Assembly: GCA_046351415.1 (NCBI GenBank)
Contig: JAXLYO010000010.1
Location: 62,001 to 126,000, forward strand
Reading direction: 5' to 3'
Source of the DNA: JABFRG01 sp046351415
GTDB taxonomy: Bacteria > Myxococcota_A > Polyangia > Polyangiales > Polyangiaceae
DNA: 64,000 nt
Shown here in pieces: positions 34,376 to 43,919 of the stretch. The translations under genes and the position numbers were made by a program. Below the pieces are notes generated by a model. That model did not search any database and had not been told where the DNA came from. It worked only from the letters and a program-made list of their open reading frames with translations. How positions within the stretch are numbered: the first letter of the stretch is position 1; each line of letters starts with the position of its first letter.

Positions 34376-35530
34376 GTGGAACCTGACATGAAGCGGCTCC
34401 GCGCCTTCTGCCTCACGACGGCCTTGATCACGGCATCCTGCGCCGGAAGCGAAGAAGAGGACTTCGCCCAGGAAGAGAACCTCCGCGCCGACCCTCAGTG
34501 CGAAGCGCCGAACGGCGTACGCTTCCACGGCCGCAGCCGATACGTGCATGGTACAAACTATGCGTGGCGCAATTTCGGGGCTGACTTCGGCGGCATCGCT
34601 TCGTGGGGCTTCAAGAGCGTCAGCCAAGACCCAACGCCGTTCGACCGAGACCTCGCCGCGATGGCCAAAGCTGGCGCCAGCGTCATCCGGTGGTGGATCT
34701 TCCCCGACATGCGTACCGACGGCGTTATGAAAGACGCCTCCGGACAGCCCTCTGGCGTGTCTGCGACGGTACTCGCAGACATCGACAAGGCGCTCGAACT
34801 CGCCCAGAAGCATGATCTCTACGTGATGTTCGTCTTCACGTCGTTCGACGCTTTCAAGCCTACGTTCCAGAATGGCGACGTTCGGAGCCCGAGCATTTCG
34901 CCCATCGTACGCGACGGCGCAAAGCTCGATCGCTTCGTCACGAATGTGTTCGCGCCCTTGCTCAAGCGTACGAGCGAGAACCGCTACGCGCACCGAGTGT
35001 TTGCGTGGGACCTCCTGAACGAGCCGGAATGGGCCGTCTCGAACCTCAGCCAACCAAACATGTGCAAGGCCCGCGAAGGAGCGACCGACTGCGTCACCTA
35101 CGGGCAAATGCATTGGTTTCTCACGCGCCTGTCGGCCGAGGCGAACAAGTGGGTCTCGGCGCTTCCGAAAGAGAAGAAGCCGCTCGTCACGGTCGGGGCC
35201 GTTCGACCGAGCACCCATCGCAACTGGGAAGCGGTGCCGCAGGACTTTTACCAGTATCATTTCTACCAGCCCGACTACGACGACGGGCGCATGTCTCTAC
35301 CGCGCCTCGACAAATCGAGCATCATCGGAGAGTTCCCTTCGTGGGGCCTCGACCGCGCGCAGACCCGACCGGCGCTCGACGCCTCGGGCATCACGCAGGA
35401 GATCCGCAAGCAAGGCTTCCACGGCGGTCTCGGGTGGACCTACACGAAAGACGACCACGCCAATTGGCCAGCACTCGCCAAGGCGATTCGCAGCTTCGCC
35501 GACGAGCAAGGCTGCAAAGCCAAGTACTAG
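34376..35530 (+). CDS. Glycoside hydrolase family 5-like lipoprotein
   Basis: 384 residues from GTG at 34376, which has AGAGAGG 7 bases upstream; an ATG at 34388 (MKRLRAF) would also give a good signal. The signal ends ALITASCAGS. A (beta/alpha)8-type glycosidase follows, starting RYVHGTNYAWRN; the acid/base Glu is in WDLLNEPEW and the nucleophile Glu in IIGEFPSWG. RWWIFPD and HFYQPDYDD are also typical of endo-mannanase and cellulase families. Inference: extracellular polysaccharide degradation. The substrate cannot be told from sequence. It is divergent from the LpoB-like gene. Confidence 0.75.
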   Translation: MEPDMKRLRAFCLTTALITASCAGSEEEDFAQEENLRADPQCEAPNGVRFHGRSRYVHGTNYAWRNFGADFGGIASWGFKSVSQDPTPFDRDLAAMAKAGASVIRWWIFPDMRTDGVMKDASGQPSGVSATVLADIDKALELAQKHDLYVMFVFTSFDAFKPTFQNGDVRSPSISPIVRDGAKLDRFVTNVFAPLLKRTSENRYAHRVFAWDLLNEPEWAVSNLSQPNMCKAREGATDCVTYGQMHWFLTRLSAEANKWVSALPKEKKPLVTVGAVRPSTHRNWEAVPQDFYQYHFYQPDYDDGRMSLPRLDKSSIIGEFPSWGLDRAQTRPALDASGITQEIRKQGFHGGLGWTYTKDDHANWPALAKAIRSFADEQGCKAKY

Positions 35531-35835
35531 TCCTAGTTCATCGATCATCGACCACCCTCACGCCCTCGGCAGAATCCAGCGGGGCGCGGGGCGCGGCGAA
35601 GTGAGAGTGAACGCAAGAATCACCGGCCAGCAGCCGCCGACTCGGCCGCCTCGTCGGGAGGCGTCCAGACATGCGGCCGGGGATTTTGCGCGGAGAGGAA
35701 ACGAAGCCGTGACCCCGCGACCCGCGGGTCTTCTGCACATAGCCCCAGCGATGCAAAGCCAGGTACTCGTCCGACGCAGCTTCGAGGCAAGGCTGTGGGC
35801 TGTTCAGAGTCGCGACGGAACAGCCCTTCCTTCGC
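35531..35835. other. Intergenic stretch without a recognisable gene
   Basis: 305 bases between the convergent glycosidase and DUF1501 genes. There is no good start with a ribosome site, no coding bias, no obvious T-tract hairpin, and no palindrome longer than a few bases. I see nothing here that needs a name. Confidence 0.5.
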
Positions 35836-37233
35836 TCAGCCAAGCATCTTGAGCGCAGCGTCCGTTGCCGGGAGCGGGAACTGATTGATGAAGTCCGCGC
35901 GGTCGACGCCGAGCGAGGTGCGAAGGTCGCGATGGATGTGCCCCGCGTGAATGCGCACACCGCTGCCGTCGCTATCGGGAACCGACTGACTCGGGTTGCC
36001 GGAAGCAACACGCATCGCTTTGTGCCCTTCGTCGGTCTTGCCGATCACGCGACCCCCACGAATGCCAGGGCCACTCGCGAGCACGGACGTCACGTTCCAA
36101 TGGTCTTTGCCGTCACCCGTGTTGTAGCGCGGGGTGCGACCAAAGTCGGACGTCACCATGACGTAGAGCTTGTCTTGCAGCCCCATTTGCTCTGCGCGGA
36201 GAAGCACGTAACGAAGGCGTGCGAGGAAGGTTCCCATCGCGGCGCCTTGGTTCACGTCGTGCTGCCCGTGCGTGTCGAACCCGCCTTGCGCAAACGTTGC
36301 CGACACCGAGATTCCGGCCTGGAAGCAACGCAGGACGGTCTCGAGCGGTGCGCCCAAGTCGACGAAACGCGTCGAGTTGCCTTGCGCTGCGCCAAGGTAG
36401 CCCACGCAATCGGGCGGAAGCTTGTCGCGGAACAGGTCGAAGTTCGGCGCGGGCGCCGATGCGACTTCCTTGAGAAGATTGATCGAGCCACCGCCACGCG
36501 TCGCGTCGCGGAGCGCCTTCAAGGTGCGCTTGTTCCGCGGGAGGGTGGCCTGTGCCTCGAGTTGCGCGAGTCGTTCGTTGCGCAGCGCAAGAATGCGCTG
36601 TTGCGCGACATCCGAGATGAGCCCCTTCTCGTCACCCGCACCCGCTTTGAACGGGTCGGCGAGGAGCGGGACCTTGTCGCCGGGAAACCGTGAGATACCG
36701 ATGACGTCGCCCGTGCGGTTGTACTGCCCACCCGCGAGGAAGGCCATCGGCACGTCGCGCTCCTTTGCGATCTTTCCCGCGTAGAGTGCTGCGAGCGCCG
36801 GAAGCTCGATGTCGTTGTGACCACACGCGAGCCCTTGCACGCCCGTGTCGTGGTTGTTCGTCTGCGTGTCGACGCCGTTGATGACGAGCATGCGCGCGCC
36901 CACGTTCTGGAAGAAGTGGACCGGATCTTCGATGGGGTTGCCGTTCTGTCGCAGCAGAAACTTGCCGTCCTTCGTGGTGCTCGGAACGGGGATCCCGTTG
37001 ACGTTGGCGACGGCCGTCACCAAGCGGTTTTCGTAGACCGGCGTAGTACCTCCCGCGGTGAGCTTGCCGTCGCAGAGCATCGTCGGGTCCCAACCACCTG
37101 AGGCATGCATGTGCAGGAAGTAGGGGCCACCGAAGGTCGTTTCAGCGGCGCGTGCTTGCGACGAGCTGCCCCAAGGCAGGAGAAGCGAGAGTCCAGTGAG
37201 TCCGGTCAGGGCGAGGAAGTTGCGGCGATCCAT
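35836..37233 (-). CDS. DUF1501-family protein, Tat-type signal
   Basis: 465 residues from ATG at 37233 with AAGGA 6 bases upstream. The N-terminus MDRRNFLALTGLTGLSLLLP is a twin-arginine-like signal. The body is a sulfatase/alkaline-phosphatase-like DUF1501 fold, with GWDPTMLCDG, QTNNHDTG, QGGFDTHGQHDVNQG and VTSDFGRTPRYN, the last being a signature of the family. DUF1501 genes are common in Planctomycetes and Myxococcota beside large haem proteins, as here (downstream of the di-haem gene, 90 bases apart, same strand). The role is thought to be periplasmic but no activity is established. Confidence 0.85.
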   Translation of the reverse strand: MDRRNFLALTGLTGLSLLLPWGSSSQARAAETTFGGPYFLHMHASGGWDPTMLCDGKLTAGGTTPVYENRLVTAVANVNGIPVPSTTKDGKFLLRQNGNPIEDPVHFFQNVGARMLVINGVDTQTNNHDTGVQGLACGHNDIELPALAALYAGKIAKERDVPMAFLAGGQYNRTGDVIGISRFPGDKVPLLADPFKAGAGDEKGLISDVAQQRILALRNERLAQLEAQATLPRNKRTLKALRDATRGGGSINLLKEVASAPAPNFDLFRDKLPPDCVGYLGAAQGNSTRFVDLGAPLETVLRCFQAGISVSATFAQGGFDTHGQHDVNQGAAMGTFLARLRYVLLRAEQMGLQDKLYVMVTSDFGRTPRYNTGDGKDHWNVTSVLASGPGIRGGRVIGKTDEGHKAMRVASGNPSQSVPDSDGSGVRIHAGHIHRDLRTSLGVDRADFINQFPLPATDAALKMLG

Positions 37234-37323
37234 GGTGGTTCCTTTTGGAGAGAGAAAAAACTTGGTTGCGGTGGGGGGCGCCTTCTCGCGTCGTGCGGGG
37301 CGCCCCGCTCACGTCTTGCGGCA

Positions 37324-39759
37324 TCACTCGTGCGTGAACTTGTAGTCCATGAGGAGGTACGTCGTGACCGCCTGCCACGAACGCACGGTGAAGTTCTCGT
37401 CTCGGTCGATACGCATGCCGGGCTCGTACGGCGCCTTGTCCGGGCGCTGGGCTAGGCGCTGGTAGACGGGCTGCAGACGACCGTCTTTCACTTCGAACGT
37501 CACCGGCTTGTCGTAGTCGATGTCGGCAACGCAGCGGCCATTCGACAGCCCCTTGTTGTTTCCTGACGTGAGGTCCGTTTGTTCGAGGTCCTTCCACACG
37601 TCGACGAACAGCGCGTAGAGCTTGTTCACCTGATCCGAGTCGACCGTGACGGTCTCACCGAGGAACCTCCAGTAGAGGTACTTGATGTTCTCCCGGATCT
37701 TCTTTTCGTTCTCGGCGACGGCGACGAGCGGTACGTCCTTGTTGGCGCGCGGCGTGAAGGGCACCGTGTTCATGTCGACGAACTTGAAGAGACGACGGTC
37801 GGCCATCGGCTTCGTGAAGTCGTAGGTCGTGCTGCGACACGCCACGAGCGACGCTGTGTACTGACTGGTTGCGACCATGATGGGGCTCATCGTGTCGGTG
37901 CGTTTCGTCACGTCGCCCGAATCGATACCGCCGTAGACGAGACGCCAATCACGGTCCTCGACGAGATCGCTGCGAAGGTAGCCATCACGCGCGCGACGCT
38001 CGTCCTTGTTCACCGGCTCGTTCATGAAGAAGTAGAGACCGGTCGTCGCGCGGTACTTGCGACCGAGCATTTCCGGCGTGAGCAGCGTGCCCTGGCCGAG
38101 TCCCGCATGCAGACCGTCACGCGTAGAGTCGCCCGACTTGGCGCGGAAGTACGCGCTGCGAACGATGGACACGACGAGCTTGCGGAGGTCGAACTTGCTC
38201 GCTGCAAACTCGCGACCGACCTTGAGGAACCAGTCGTTCTGAACGTCGTAGGCCTTTACGCGATCGCTGTAGTCCGCCGCGGCCTTGTCGGTCGGGAACG
38301 CGAGCGGTTCGTCGCCGATGATGCCGCGATACATGACCTGAGCGACGGAGATACCGAAGCGCGGATCGCTCGGGATTTGCGCCCCGAGCCACATGAGGGC
38401 GTTACCGTAGCTTTGGGGCGGCATGTCGGTCCCATTGAAGCCGGGCGGCAGCATGTCGTCGTGCCACTTGTCGTCGCTGCTGAAGCGAGACAACCGATCT
38501 TCGTTGAAGCCGCGGAACCCACCCGCGATCGGATCGATGACCGTGTGACACACGGTGCACATCGGCGAGTTGCGCGTCGGGTTCTGGACGGACGTGAGTG
38601 CCGTCGAGTCGACTGGCCTCTGCGCGAACTTGAAGATGTCCGTCGCGAGGAAGTTCTTGAGGACGATGCGCGCGCGCTTGCGCCCCTTGTTCGTTCGCGT
38701 CGTCTCCCAGCGATTCAAGAACGCCGGCGTCGAGAGCACACCTGCGACGGGAACCCCGATCGTCTTCTGCGAGTCGTTCTCGACGTAGTTTTGGACCGGT
38801 GCGAAGTCGATACGGCGCCAGTCGAGAAACGTGTCGGGCGACGGCTGCGCGCCATGGGGAAGACCGTACAGACGTGCGGTGAATGGATTCGCGACGACGT
38901 AGTTGCCCGCGACGACGTCCGAGAACGGCAAGTTGTTGCGTACGACGTATTCGATGTAGCGCATCGGTTCTTGCGTGACCGAGATGCTCGTCCAATTGCG
39001 GTTCTCCGGCGTGTAGCCGATGACCTTGTCATCGTAGAGCTCGGGCGCATTGTTGTATGTTGCACCGATGCCAGCATCGAGACCGCGCTCGGTCAGGAGG
39101 GCGTCGTTCCAAATTTCGCGAAGGCGATCGTAGAAGAGTTCCTCGTTCGTCAGCTTGATGATGACTTTGTCGAAGCCTGCGTCGTTTGCAGCTTCGGCGA
39201 ACTCCGCGTCCGTGGGGAAGCGCCCCGCGAGCGTGAGCGCGGCCTTTCTCAGCGTCTCGCGATTGTCCAAGTACTGGACGCCGAGGGTGTCGTTGTCGTT
39301 GCACGTCTTCTCCTTGCCGGAGCGGAGGTCTTCGACGAACTTCGTGAGGATCTGGTACTCCTCCGAGTCCTCCTTGAGGACGTTGCCGCCACCGTGCTCG
39401 CGCTGACCGAGCGGCTTCTGGAGGATGATGGGCTTGCCGTCCGCCTCGAGCTTCGCGTACTCACGCATGGCGTTCAGGTTGGCGGAGACGAAGTCGGGGT
39501 ATGTGTCTCGGTAGATCTTGAACTTCGCACCACGTTGGTCAGCCGAGCCGCCCGGCGTGTGACAACCGGCACATGTCTGCAGCGCTTTGCCGTAGACCTG
39601 GGTCGAGAATTGTTCGCGCGTGCTGACACAGTTCGGCGAGTTCGGGTCGTCGTCGCTGCTGCTGCAGCCGGTGCCCGACCCCGAGATGACGAGGCCGAGT
39701 GCAACGAGCACGAGGCTATAGGTCTTCAGGGGCGCCGAAACTTTTGCGGGTCCACTCAT
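37324..39759 (-). CDS. Di-haem cytochrome-type lipoprotein, partner of DUF1501 protein
   Basis: 811 residues from ATG at 39759, chosen over one seven codons earlier because GGAG lies 5 bases upstream of it. The signal ends GTGCSSS. Two c-type haem sites are visible: CAGCH at 63-67, in a small N-terminal cytochrome domain, and CTVCH at 401-405, within a block resembling DUF1588/1592-type modules (SPMCTVCHTVIDPIAGGFRG). Other stretches (TLAGRFPTDAEFAEA, RNNLPFSDVVAGNYVV) match DUF1549/1592 domains. Inference: an exported redox protein. It is transcribed with the DUF1501 gene. A long open frame on the opposite strand here is only a shadow. Confidence 0.85.
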   Translation of the reverse strand: MSGPAKVSAPLKTYSLVLVALGLVISGSGTGCSSSDDDPNSPNCVSTREQFSTQVYGKALQTCAGCHTPGGSADQRGAKFKIYRDTYPDFVSANLNAMREYAKLEADGKPIILQKPLGQREHGGGNVLKEDSEEYQILTKFVEDLRSGKEKTCNDNDTLGVQYLDNRETLRKAALTLAGRFPTDAEFAEAANDAGFDKVIIKLTNEELFYDRLREIWNDALLTERGLDAGIGATYNNAPELYDDKVIGYTPENRNWTSISVTQEPMRYIEYVVRNNLPFSDVVAGNYVVANPFTARLYGLPHGAQPSPDTFLDWRRIDFAPVQNYVENDSQKTIGVPVAGVLSTPAFLNRWETTRTNKGRKRARIVLKNFLATDIFKFAQRPVDSTALTSVQNPTRNSPMCTVCHTVIDPIAGGFRGFNEDRLSRFSSDDKWHDDMLPPGFNGTDMPPQSYGNALMWLGAQIPSDPRFGISVAQVMYRGIIGDEPLAFPTDKAAADYSDRVKAYDVQNDWFLKVGREFAASKFDLRKLVVSIVRSAYFRAKSGDSTRDGLHAGLGQGTLLTPEMLGRKYRATTGLYFFMNEPVNKDERRARDGYLRSDLVEDRDWRLVYGGIDSGDVTKRTDTMSPIMVATSQYTASLVACRSTTYDFTKPMADRRLFKFVDMNTVPFTPRANKDVPLVAVAENEKKIRENIKYLYWRFLGETVTVDSDQVNKLYALFVDVWKDLEQTDLTSGNNKGLSNGRCVADIDYDKPVTFEVKDGRLQPVYQRLAQRPDKAPYEPGMRIDRDENFTVRSWQAVTTYLLMDYKFTHE

Positions 39760-39791
39760 ATTGTCTCCAACCTTTTTCATGCAGATCATGC

Positions 39792-39853
39792 CGGGCGAAT
39801 CCAGGCGCGACCCACGGTGGTGGTGAGCTCTTAGCGAAGCTTGGATTCGCCCG
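39792..39853 (-). promoter_or_regulatory. Inverted repeat in the leader of the di-haem/DUF1501 operon
   Basis: CGGGCGAATCCA (39792-39803) and its perfect complement TGGATTCGCCCG (39842-39853) are 38 bases apart and sit 33-94 bases upstream of the start codon. It could be a leader hairpin or two half-sites for a regulator. The surrounding stretch 39760-40072 holds no other feature I can name. Confidence 0.45.
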
Positions 39854-40072
39854 AAGGTCAAGAAACAGACCCCATGTAGGACGCACTTCTCTCCCCTCTT
39901 GCCCCACGTTGCGTCCAGGACACACACACCAGCACTACCTCGTCACACCCCACTGATGCTCCGTATGCGCGGATCGATTCTCGCCATGCGCTTGCGTCCA
40001 CCTGCCTACATGATGACGAGCATGCGGCCAGAAACGAGCGCAATACGAAGCGAGCGTGTTAGGCTTTGCTTC

Positions 40073-40405
40073 ATGCGATCGCGCCAACGCTCGACACTTG
40101 CACAATACACGAATTCGACGCGCATCCGTTGGGCGGGTGCTCTCGTTGCGATGAACCTCGCCGCCACCATCGCATGTGGCGATAGCGAGGATGGCGGTGG
40201 CGGCGGGTCACTCGTGAATGCGAGTTCATCCTCGGGCTACGTCCCCGCGACGCCCGCGACGATGCCGCAGCTGCCACCTGGTGCTGGCCCCCCGGACGCC
40301 GCCGTCGTGCCGCCGCCCGACACCGGTTCCGGAAAAGACGTCTCGACGAGCGACGTCACGACGGACAGCGCTGCCGATACCGGCGGCGACGCGCCGCCTG
40401 GTTGA
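40073..40405 (+). CDS. Small lipoprotein
   Basis: 110 residues from ATG at 40073. The signal is hydrophobic and ends NLAATIACGD, a good lipobox. The mature part is disordered: Gly run, then Ser-, Pro- and Asp-rich, ending DAPPG. No domain is recognised. It is 54 bases upstream of a second lipoprotein on the same strand. Coding is supported by GC-rich third positions and the signal; confidence is moderate because of low complexity. Confidence 0.55.
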   Translation: MRSRQRSTLAQYTNSTRIRWAGALVAMNLAATIACGDSEDGGGGGSLVNASSSSGYVPATPATMPQLPPGAGPPDAAVVPPPDTGSGKDVSTSDVTTDSAADTGGDAPPG

Positions 40406-40459
40406 CGCCTTCGCACGGCGAAGGAAGAATCGCCACCAGCTGGGCGTATCACGCAGACA

Positions 40460-41113
40460 ATGGTGGAAGCCGACATGGCTCAACGGATTCGACGAGCATC
40501 TCTCGCACGCGTGGTGGCCATACCGGCCGTCGCCGCGCTCGGGTCGATGCTCGTCCTCGCTTGCGGCTATGGCGTGCGGGACCCGGACAGCGCCCAAACG
40601 GGCTCCGAGGGGTCCGGTGACGGGGGCTCCTCGGGCTCGAGTGGAAGTTCCGGTTCGAGCGGAACGAGCGGTTCCTCGGGCTCGAGCGGCTCGAGCGGAA
40701 GTTCCGGTTCGAGCGGAACGAGCGGCTCCTCGGGCTCGAGCGGTTCCAGCGGTGACGCGTCGGCAGACGGCAGCAGCAGCGGTGGCAGCGACGGCGGTCC
40801 CAAAGACGCGGCTTGGACCGGCCCACCCATCATCACGACGACCATCACCGATTCCGCGTCGAGCGGAACCCCCGACTCTTACCTTCCCAAGGTGCTACCC
40901 GGCGACCCCGTGACGGCCACGATTACCGGCGGCGGCGGAACGTGGTGGGTCAACGTCTCGAACGGAACGAGCGCCGGCATCTACTGCACGAATATGCCGA
41001 CGTGCTCCCTCACGGTGCGCCCCGGCGATTCAGTGCTGTTCGTGACGGCGGTCACCGACAACATCGGCACGTACACGCTCAAGATCACGCACCCGGATCG
41101 CGGTTTCCAATAG
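40460..41113 (+). CDS. Lipoprotein with Ser-Gly repeat spacer
   Basis: 217 residues from ATG at 40460 (ATG at 40475 possible). The signal ends GSMLVLACGYG. Residues about 50-105 are repeats of SSGSSGSSGTSG. A C-terminal domain from about 125 has strand-rich elements, TWWVNVSNGTSAGIYCTN and CSLTVRPGDSVLFVTAVTDNIG, typical of small beta-sandwiches. The spacer is encoded by a 54-bp tandem repeat. It is probably surface-exposed, function unknown. A hairpin at 41119-41150 after the stop could be a terminator but lacks a T tract. Confidence 0.7.
   Translation: MVEADMAQRIRRASLARVVAIPAVAALGSMLVLACGYGVRDPDSAQTGSEGSGDGGSSGSSGSSGSSGTSGSSGSSGSSGSSGSSGTSGSSGSSGSSGDASADGSSSGGSDGGPKDAAWTGPPIITTTITDSASSGTPDSYLPKVLPGDPVTATITGGGGTWWVNVSNGTSAGIYCTNMPTCSLTVRPGDSVLFVTAVTDNIGTYTLKITHPDRGFQ
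40628..40750 (+). repeat. 54-bp tandem repeat inside the lipoprotein gene
   Basis: Two near-identical units in the Ser-Gly coding part, with GGAAGTTCCGGTTCGAGCGG at 40643 and again at 40697, a period of 54 bases (18 codons), plus partial copies of the CTCGGGCTCGAG segment at the ends. The repeat keeps the frame, so it should change linker length without breaking the protein. Confidence 0.8.
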
Positions 41114-41185
41114 CACATCGGGTAGAGGTACGAATCCGCACCTCCACCCGGTCCCACGTCTATTCGACGAACACCTGACGGCAAC

Positions 41186-42157
41186 TCACTCGGGTTTCGG
41201 TCCGTGCATCATTCCCGGCGGGCCGCCCATGCCACCCATGCCACCCATGCCAGGGTGCTTTGCGTGCTCGCGAAGAGCGTCCGCAGCAGTCTTTCGCTGC
41301 TCGGGCTTCAAAATCGGCACGATCTTCGCTGCAAGGTCGACAAAGCGATCGCCCATCTCTGCGTGACTCGGGAGAAGTTTCGCTGCGTCGAAGTTCGGCG
41401 TCTTGAAGCTCTCGAGCGCCTCTTTCATGGCCCCGGGACCTTTGCCGAAGCCCGCGGGCCCGCCGTGCGCCGCGAACTCTTCCTTGAAGATCTCCTTCAT
41501 CTTGGCCTTCTGGTCGTCGTCGAGATTGAGGTCCTTGCCGAGGAAGCCCATCGGGCCCCCATGCATGCCGTGATGCGGGCCCCCGTGCGGGCCTTCACCA
41601 TGCGGACCTTCGCCGGGCTTGCCGTGCGGGCCACCATGTCGTTCGCCCATTCCCTTGTGGAACTGCGCTTCGATGGCTGCAACGAACTTCTCGCGCTGCT
41701 CGGGAGTCAGGAGCGCATGAAGACGTGCCATGGCCGCGCGATCTTCCCCGAGCGCTTTTTCCTCTTTCACTTTCTGCTCCGAAGCCGCGGGCTCGAGCGC
41801 CTTCTTGTCGACGTTGCCCTTTTCGATTTGATCGGCGAGGGCCACCGTCAGCTTGCCACGCCCTTCGAAAAGCGCGCGATGACGAGCAGACGACGCACTG
41901 ATGAGACCCTCGATTTCCGTCCGCTGATCGGACTTCAGCGGAATCGTCGAGAGCGCGCCCGCGACCATGCGAACAGGTCCCTCGGCGCCTTGACCAACGG
42001 GAGCGACGGATCCCGCTGCGCTCTGTGCGGAGCCGGTGTCCGATATGCCGCTGCCACACGCGATGGCCGAAAGTGCGAGCGAGGTCGAAAGAACTGCGGT
42101 CGGAAAGAAGCGCCCGATGGCGTTGGCGCCGAACCTGGGAAGTGAGTGCTTACGCAT
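41186..42157 (-). CDS. CpxP/Spy-like periplasmic protein, His/Gly-rich
   Basis: 323 residues from ATG at 42157; an open extension upstream lacks signal features. The signal ends LSAIACGSG, so it is probably lipidated. Three LTxxQ-type segments match the CpxP/Spy/ZraP family: LTPEQREKF, LDDDQKAKM and LKPEQRKTA. Between them is a run of HGGPHGKPGEGPHG type, rich in His and likely to bind metal. The C-terminus repeats MGGMGGMGG. The family holds periplasmic chaperones and zinc- or envelope-stress-responsive proteins; a chaperone or metal-buffer role is inferred. Confidence 0.75.
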   Translation of the reverse strand: MRKHSLPRFGANAIGRFFPTAVLSTSLALSAIACGSGISDTGSAQSAAGSVAPVGQGAEGPVRMVAGALSTIPLKSDQRTEIEGLISASSARHRALFEGRGKLTVALADQIEKGNVDKKALEPAASEQKVKEEKALGEDRAAMARLHALLTPEQREKFVAAIEAQFHKGMGERHGGPHGKPGEGPHGEGPHGGPHHGMHGGPMGFLGKDLNLDDDQKAKMKEIFKEEFAAHGGPAGFGKGPGAMKEALESFKTPNFDAAKLLPSHAEMGDRFVDLAAKIVPILKPEQRKTAADALREHAKHPGMGGMGGMGGPPGMMHGPKPE

Positions 42158-42264
42158 AGTGGATATTCTGAGCCTCCGGACCTCCAACATGCGCTTCCCG
42201 AGCGCCGATGTCTGTAGTCCGAACGGTAAAGAATCGTAAACGGTACCCAAGCGAACGAAATACC

Positions 42265-43836
42265 TCAGGGTTCGTTGGGCGGGCAGAGCGCGTCCAACGG
42301 TAGCGTGGGGGGAAGGACCCAACCGAACCGCGCGCCATCGCTCGTGCGATACTTGCGCGACGATCCATGCCACGCCGAGTCGCGTCTACAGCGAAGCGCC
42401 ATGTACGGTGCCGTCAGGCGACGTCCATCCTGGACTCCCCACCTGATGAGTCCGGTCGCACCGAGCGCAAAAACGGGAAGGAACGGGCTCTTTGCGAGCT
42501 GGGCAAACCCATCGCTCAGCCGATCGGCGCTGTAGAAGATCAAGGCGGGCTCCGTACCTCCGAATCCGGCGAGGCCCTTGAGCCCGACAGCAAACACTTC
42601 GCTCGCCGGCTTGACGCCCGTCGCGATCTGGGACGCATAGAGCGCCGTGTAGAACGCGTCACTCGCGTACCAACGAAACTCGCTGGAGGACGAGAAGCCG
42701 CCGTCCTGAACCAGAGGCGAGCTCAGGAGCGAATTGCGGATGGCAGAGACGCCCGTGTCGAATTCGGAGCTGTCAGAGAACTGCCCCCAGAAAGCACGAC
42801 CGTCGATCTTCTCTTCCATGGCCGTCGAGACGCCCATGGGGTCGCCGCCGAAGATCACGTAGGTAGGCTTCCAGCCCGCGGCAATCGTGGGACTACGAGA
42901 CTCGATCCGGTGGATGATCGATGCCGCGCTCTGCGTCGTGTTGAGGACCACGACCTCCGGCAACCATGCAGTTGTCGAGCTGAACGCTGCGTCGGGAAGG
43001 TCCTCGTCTTCAGCATGAACCAACTTGACCACTTCTGGTGTAAGCGAAGACAGCCCTGCAACCAGGCGGGCGTGAAGCTCTTTGTCGGCATCGCCGTCGG
43101 CGCTCACGATGAAGACACGCTGAGAACGTCCGCTGACTTTGCCGTAAACAGCAACGACGTCCCGCACGGCCGCCACGGCTGCGGCGTGCAAGTCGACGCG
43201 CGAGTGCCTGCCTTGGAAAAGTGCTTTTGGTGGAACGCCTTCCTCCTGAAACGGAGCGATGACCGAGAGCTTGCGGTCTACGGCGAGCATCGCGACCGTA
43301 CGCGCCAAGATGGGAGAAGAAGGCCCTACGACGACATTGACTCCAAGCGCACGCATGTGCGAGAGCGCCTTACCGAGGTCGGGTGAAGACTCGTCACATG
43401 CGATGGCGGCAGCCTTGCGGACGCGTGCAGTTCCCGCCGCGTCGTTCCACTTGCCGAGCGTTTGGATGGCCGTTTCTTCGAGCAGTGCAGTGCGAGCGCT
43501 TTCGAAGTTGGCCTTCTGCGAGAAGAACGTTCCGAGCACGATGGTGTCGCCCTCGTCCGCAGCGTCGCCGATGGGACGCGTGCAACCAACCTCGTCGTCC
43601 ATGTACGCTACGCACGCGCCACTGATGCAACGGCTGAGGAATACCTTGTCTTTGCACTCCGCGGTCGTCCTGCATTCGGGCTCTCCTCCCTCGACGATGG
43701 ACGTCCGGACATCGGGCAATGCGCCGAGGTTGACGGCCGTCCCGAGGCACGCGCTTCCCGAAAAGGAAACGAGTGCAGCCGTCACGACGAGGACGGCTGG
43801 AGCGAGCCAAGGTTTGACGACCCACGAACGAGCCAT
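42265..43836 (-). CDS. Type 1 periplasmic-binding-fold lipoprotein (LivJ-like)
   Basis: 523 residues from ATG at 43836. The signal ends SFSGSACLG. A short Cys-rich module (CRTTAECKDKVFLSRCISGAC) precedes a two-lobed periplasmic-binding-type-1 fold: GDTIVLGTFFSQK, VNVVVGPSSPILARTVA, VFIVSADGDADKE and WYASDAFYTALYA. The fold is that of branched-chain-amino-acid receptors, but no transporter genes are nearby, so it may be a sensor or a free-standing binding protein. The ligand is unknown. Confidence 0.75.
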   Translation of the reverse strand: MARSWVVKPWLAPAVLVVTAALVSFSGSACLGTAVNLGALPDVRTSIVEGGEPECRTTAECKDKVFLSRCISGACVAYMDDEVGCTRPIGDAADEGDTIVLGTFFSQKANFESARTALLEETAIQTLGKWNDAAGTARVRKAAAIACDESSPDLGKALSHMRALGVNVVVGPSSPILARTVAMLAVDRKLSVIAPFQEEGVPPKALFQGRHSRVDLHAAAVAAVRDVVAVYGKVSGRSQRVFIVSADGDADKELHARLVAGLSSLTPEVVKLVHAEDEDLPDAAFSSTTAWLPEVVVLNTTQSAASIIHRIESRSPTIAAGWKPTYVIFGGDPMGVSTAMEEKIDGRAFWGQFSDSSEFDTGVSAIRNSLLSSPLVQDGGFSSSSEFRWYASDAFYTALYASQIATGVKPASEVFAVGLKGLAGFGGTEPALIFYSADRLSDGFAQLAKSPFLPVFALGATGLIRWGVQDGRRLTAPYMALRCRRDSAWHGSSRKYRTSDGARFGWVLPPTLPLDALCPPNEP

Positions 43837-43919
43837 TCGGATTTCCGAAGCGTAGCACGCGCCGAGTCCGCGTTCCCGTCGGCTCTTCCGCGTCCGAAAC
43901 GGTGTGCTAGAAGAAGGCC

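Noticed and set aside
37579..39834. 751-codon plus frame opposite the di-haem gene
   Set aside because: Composition is Arg/Val/Glu shadow coding; the minus frame has the signal, haem motifs and family blocks.
40628..40750. Possible CRISPR-like repeat
   Set aside because: The two units are coding, contiguous and in frame, without spacers of even length.
41119..41150. Hairpin between convergent lipoprotein and CpxP-like genes as terminator
   Set aside because: One mismatch and no T tract on either strand; kept only as a remark.
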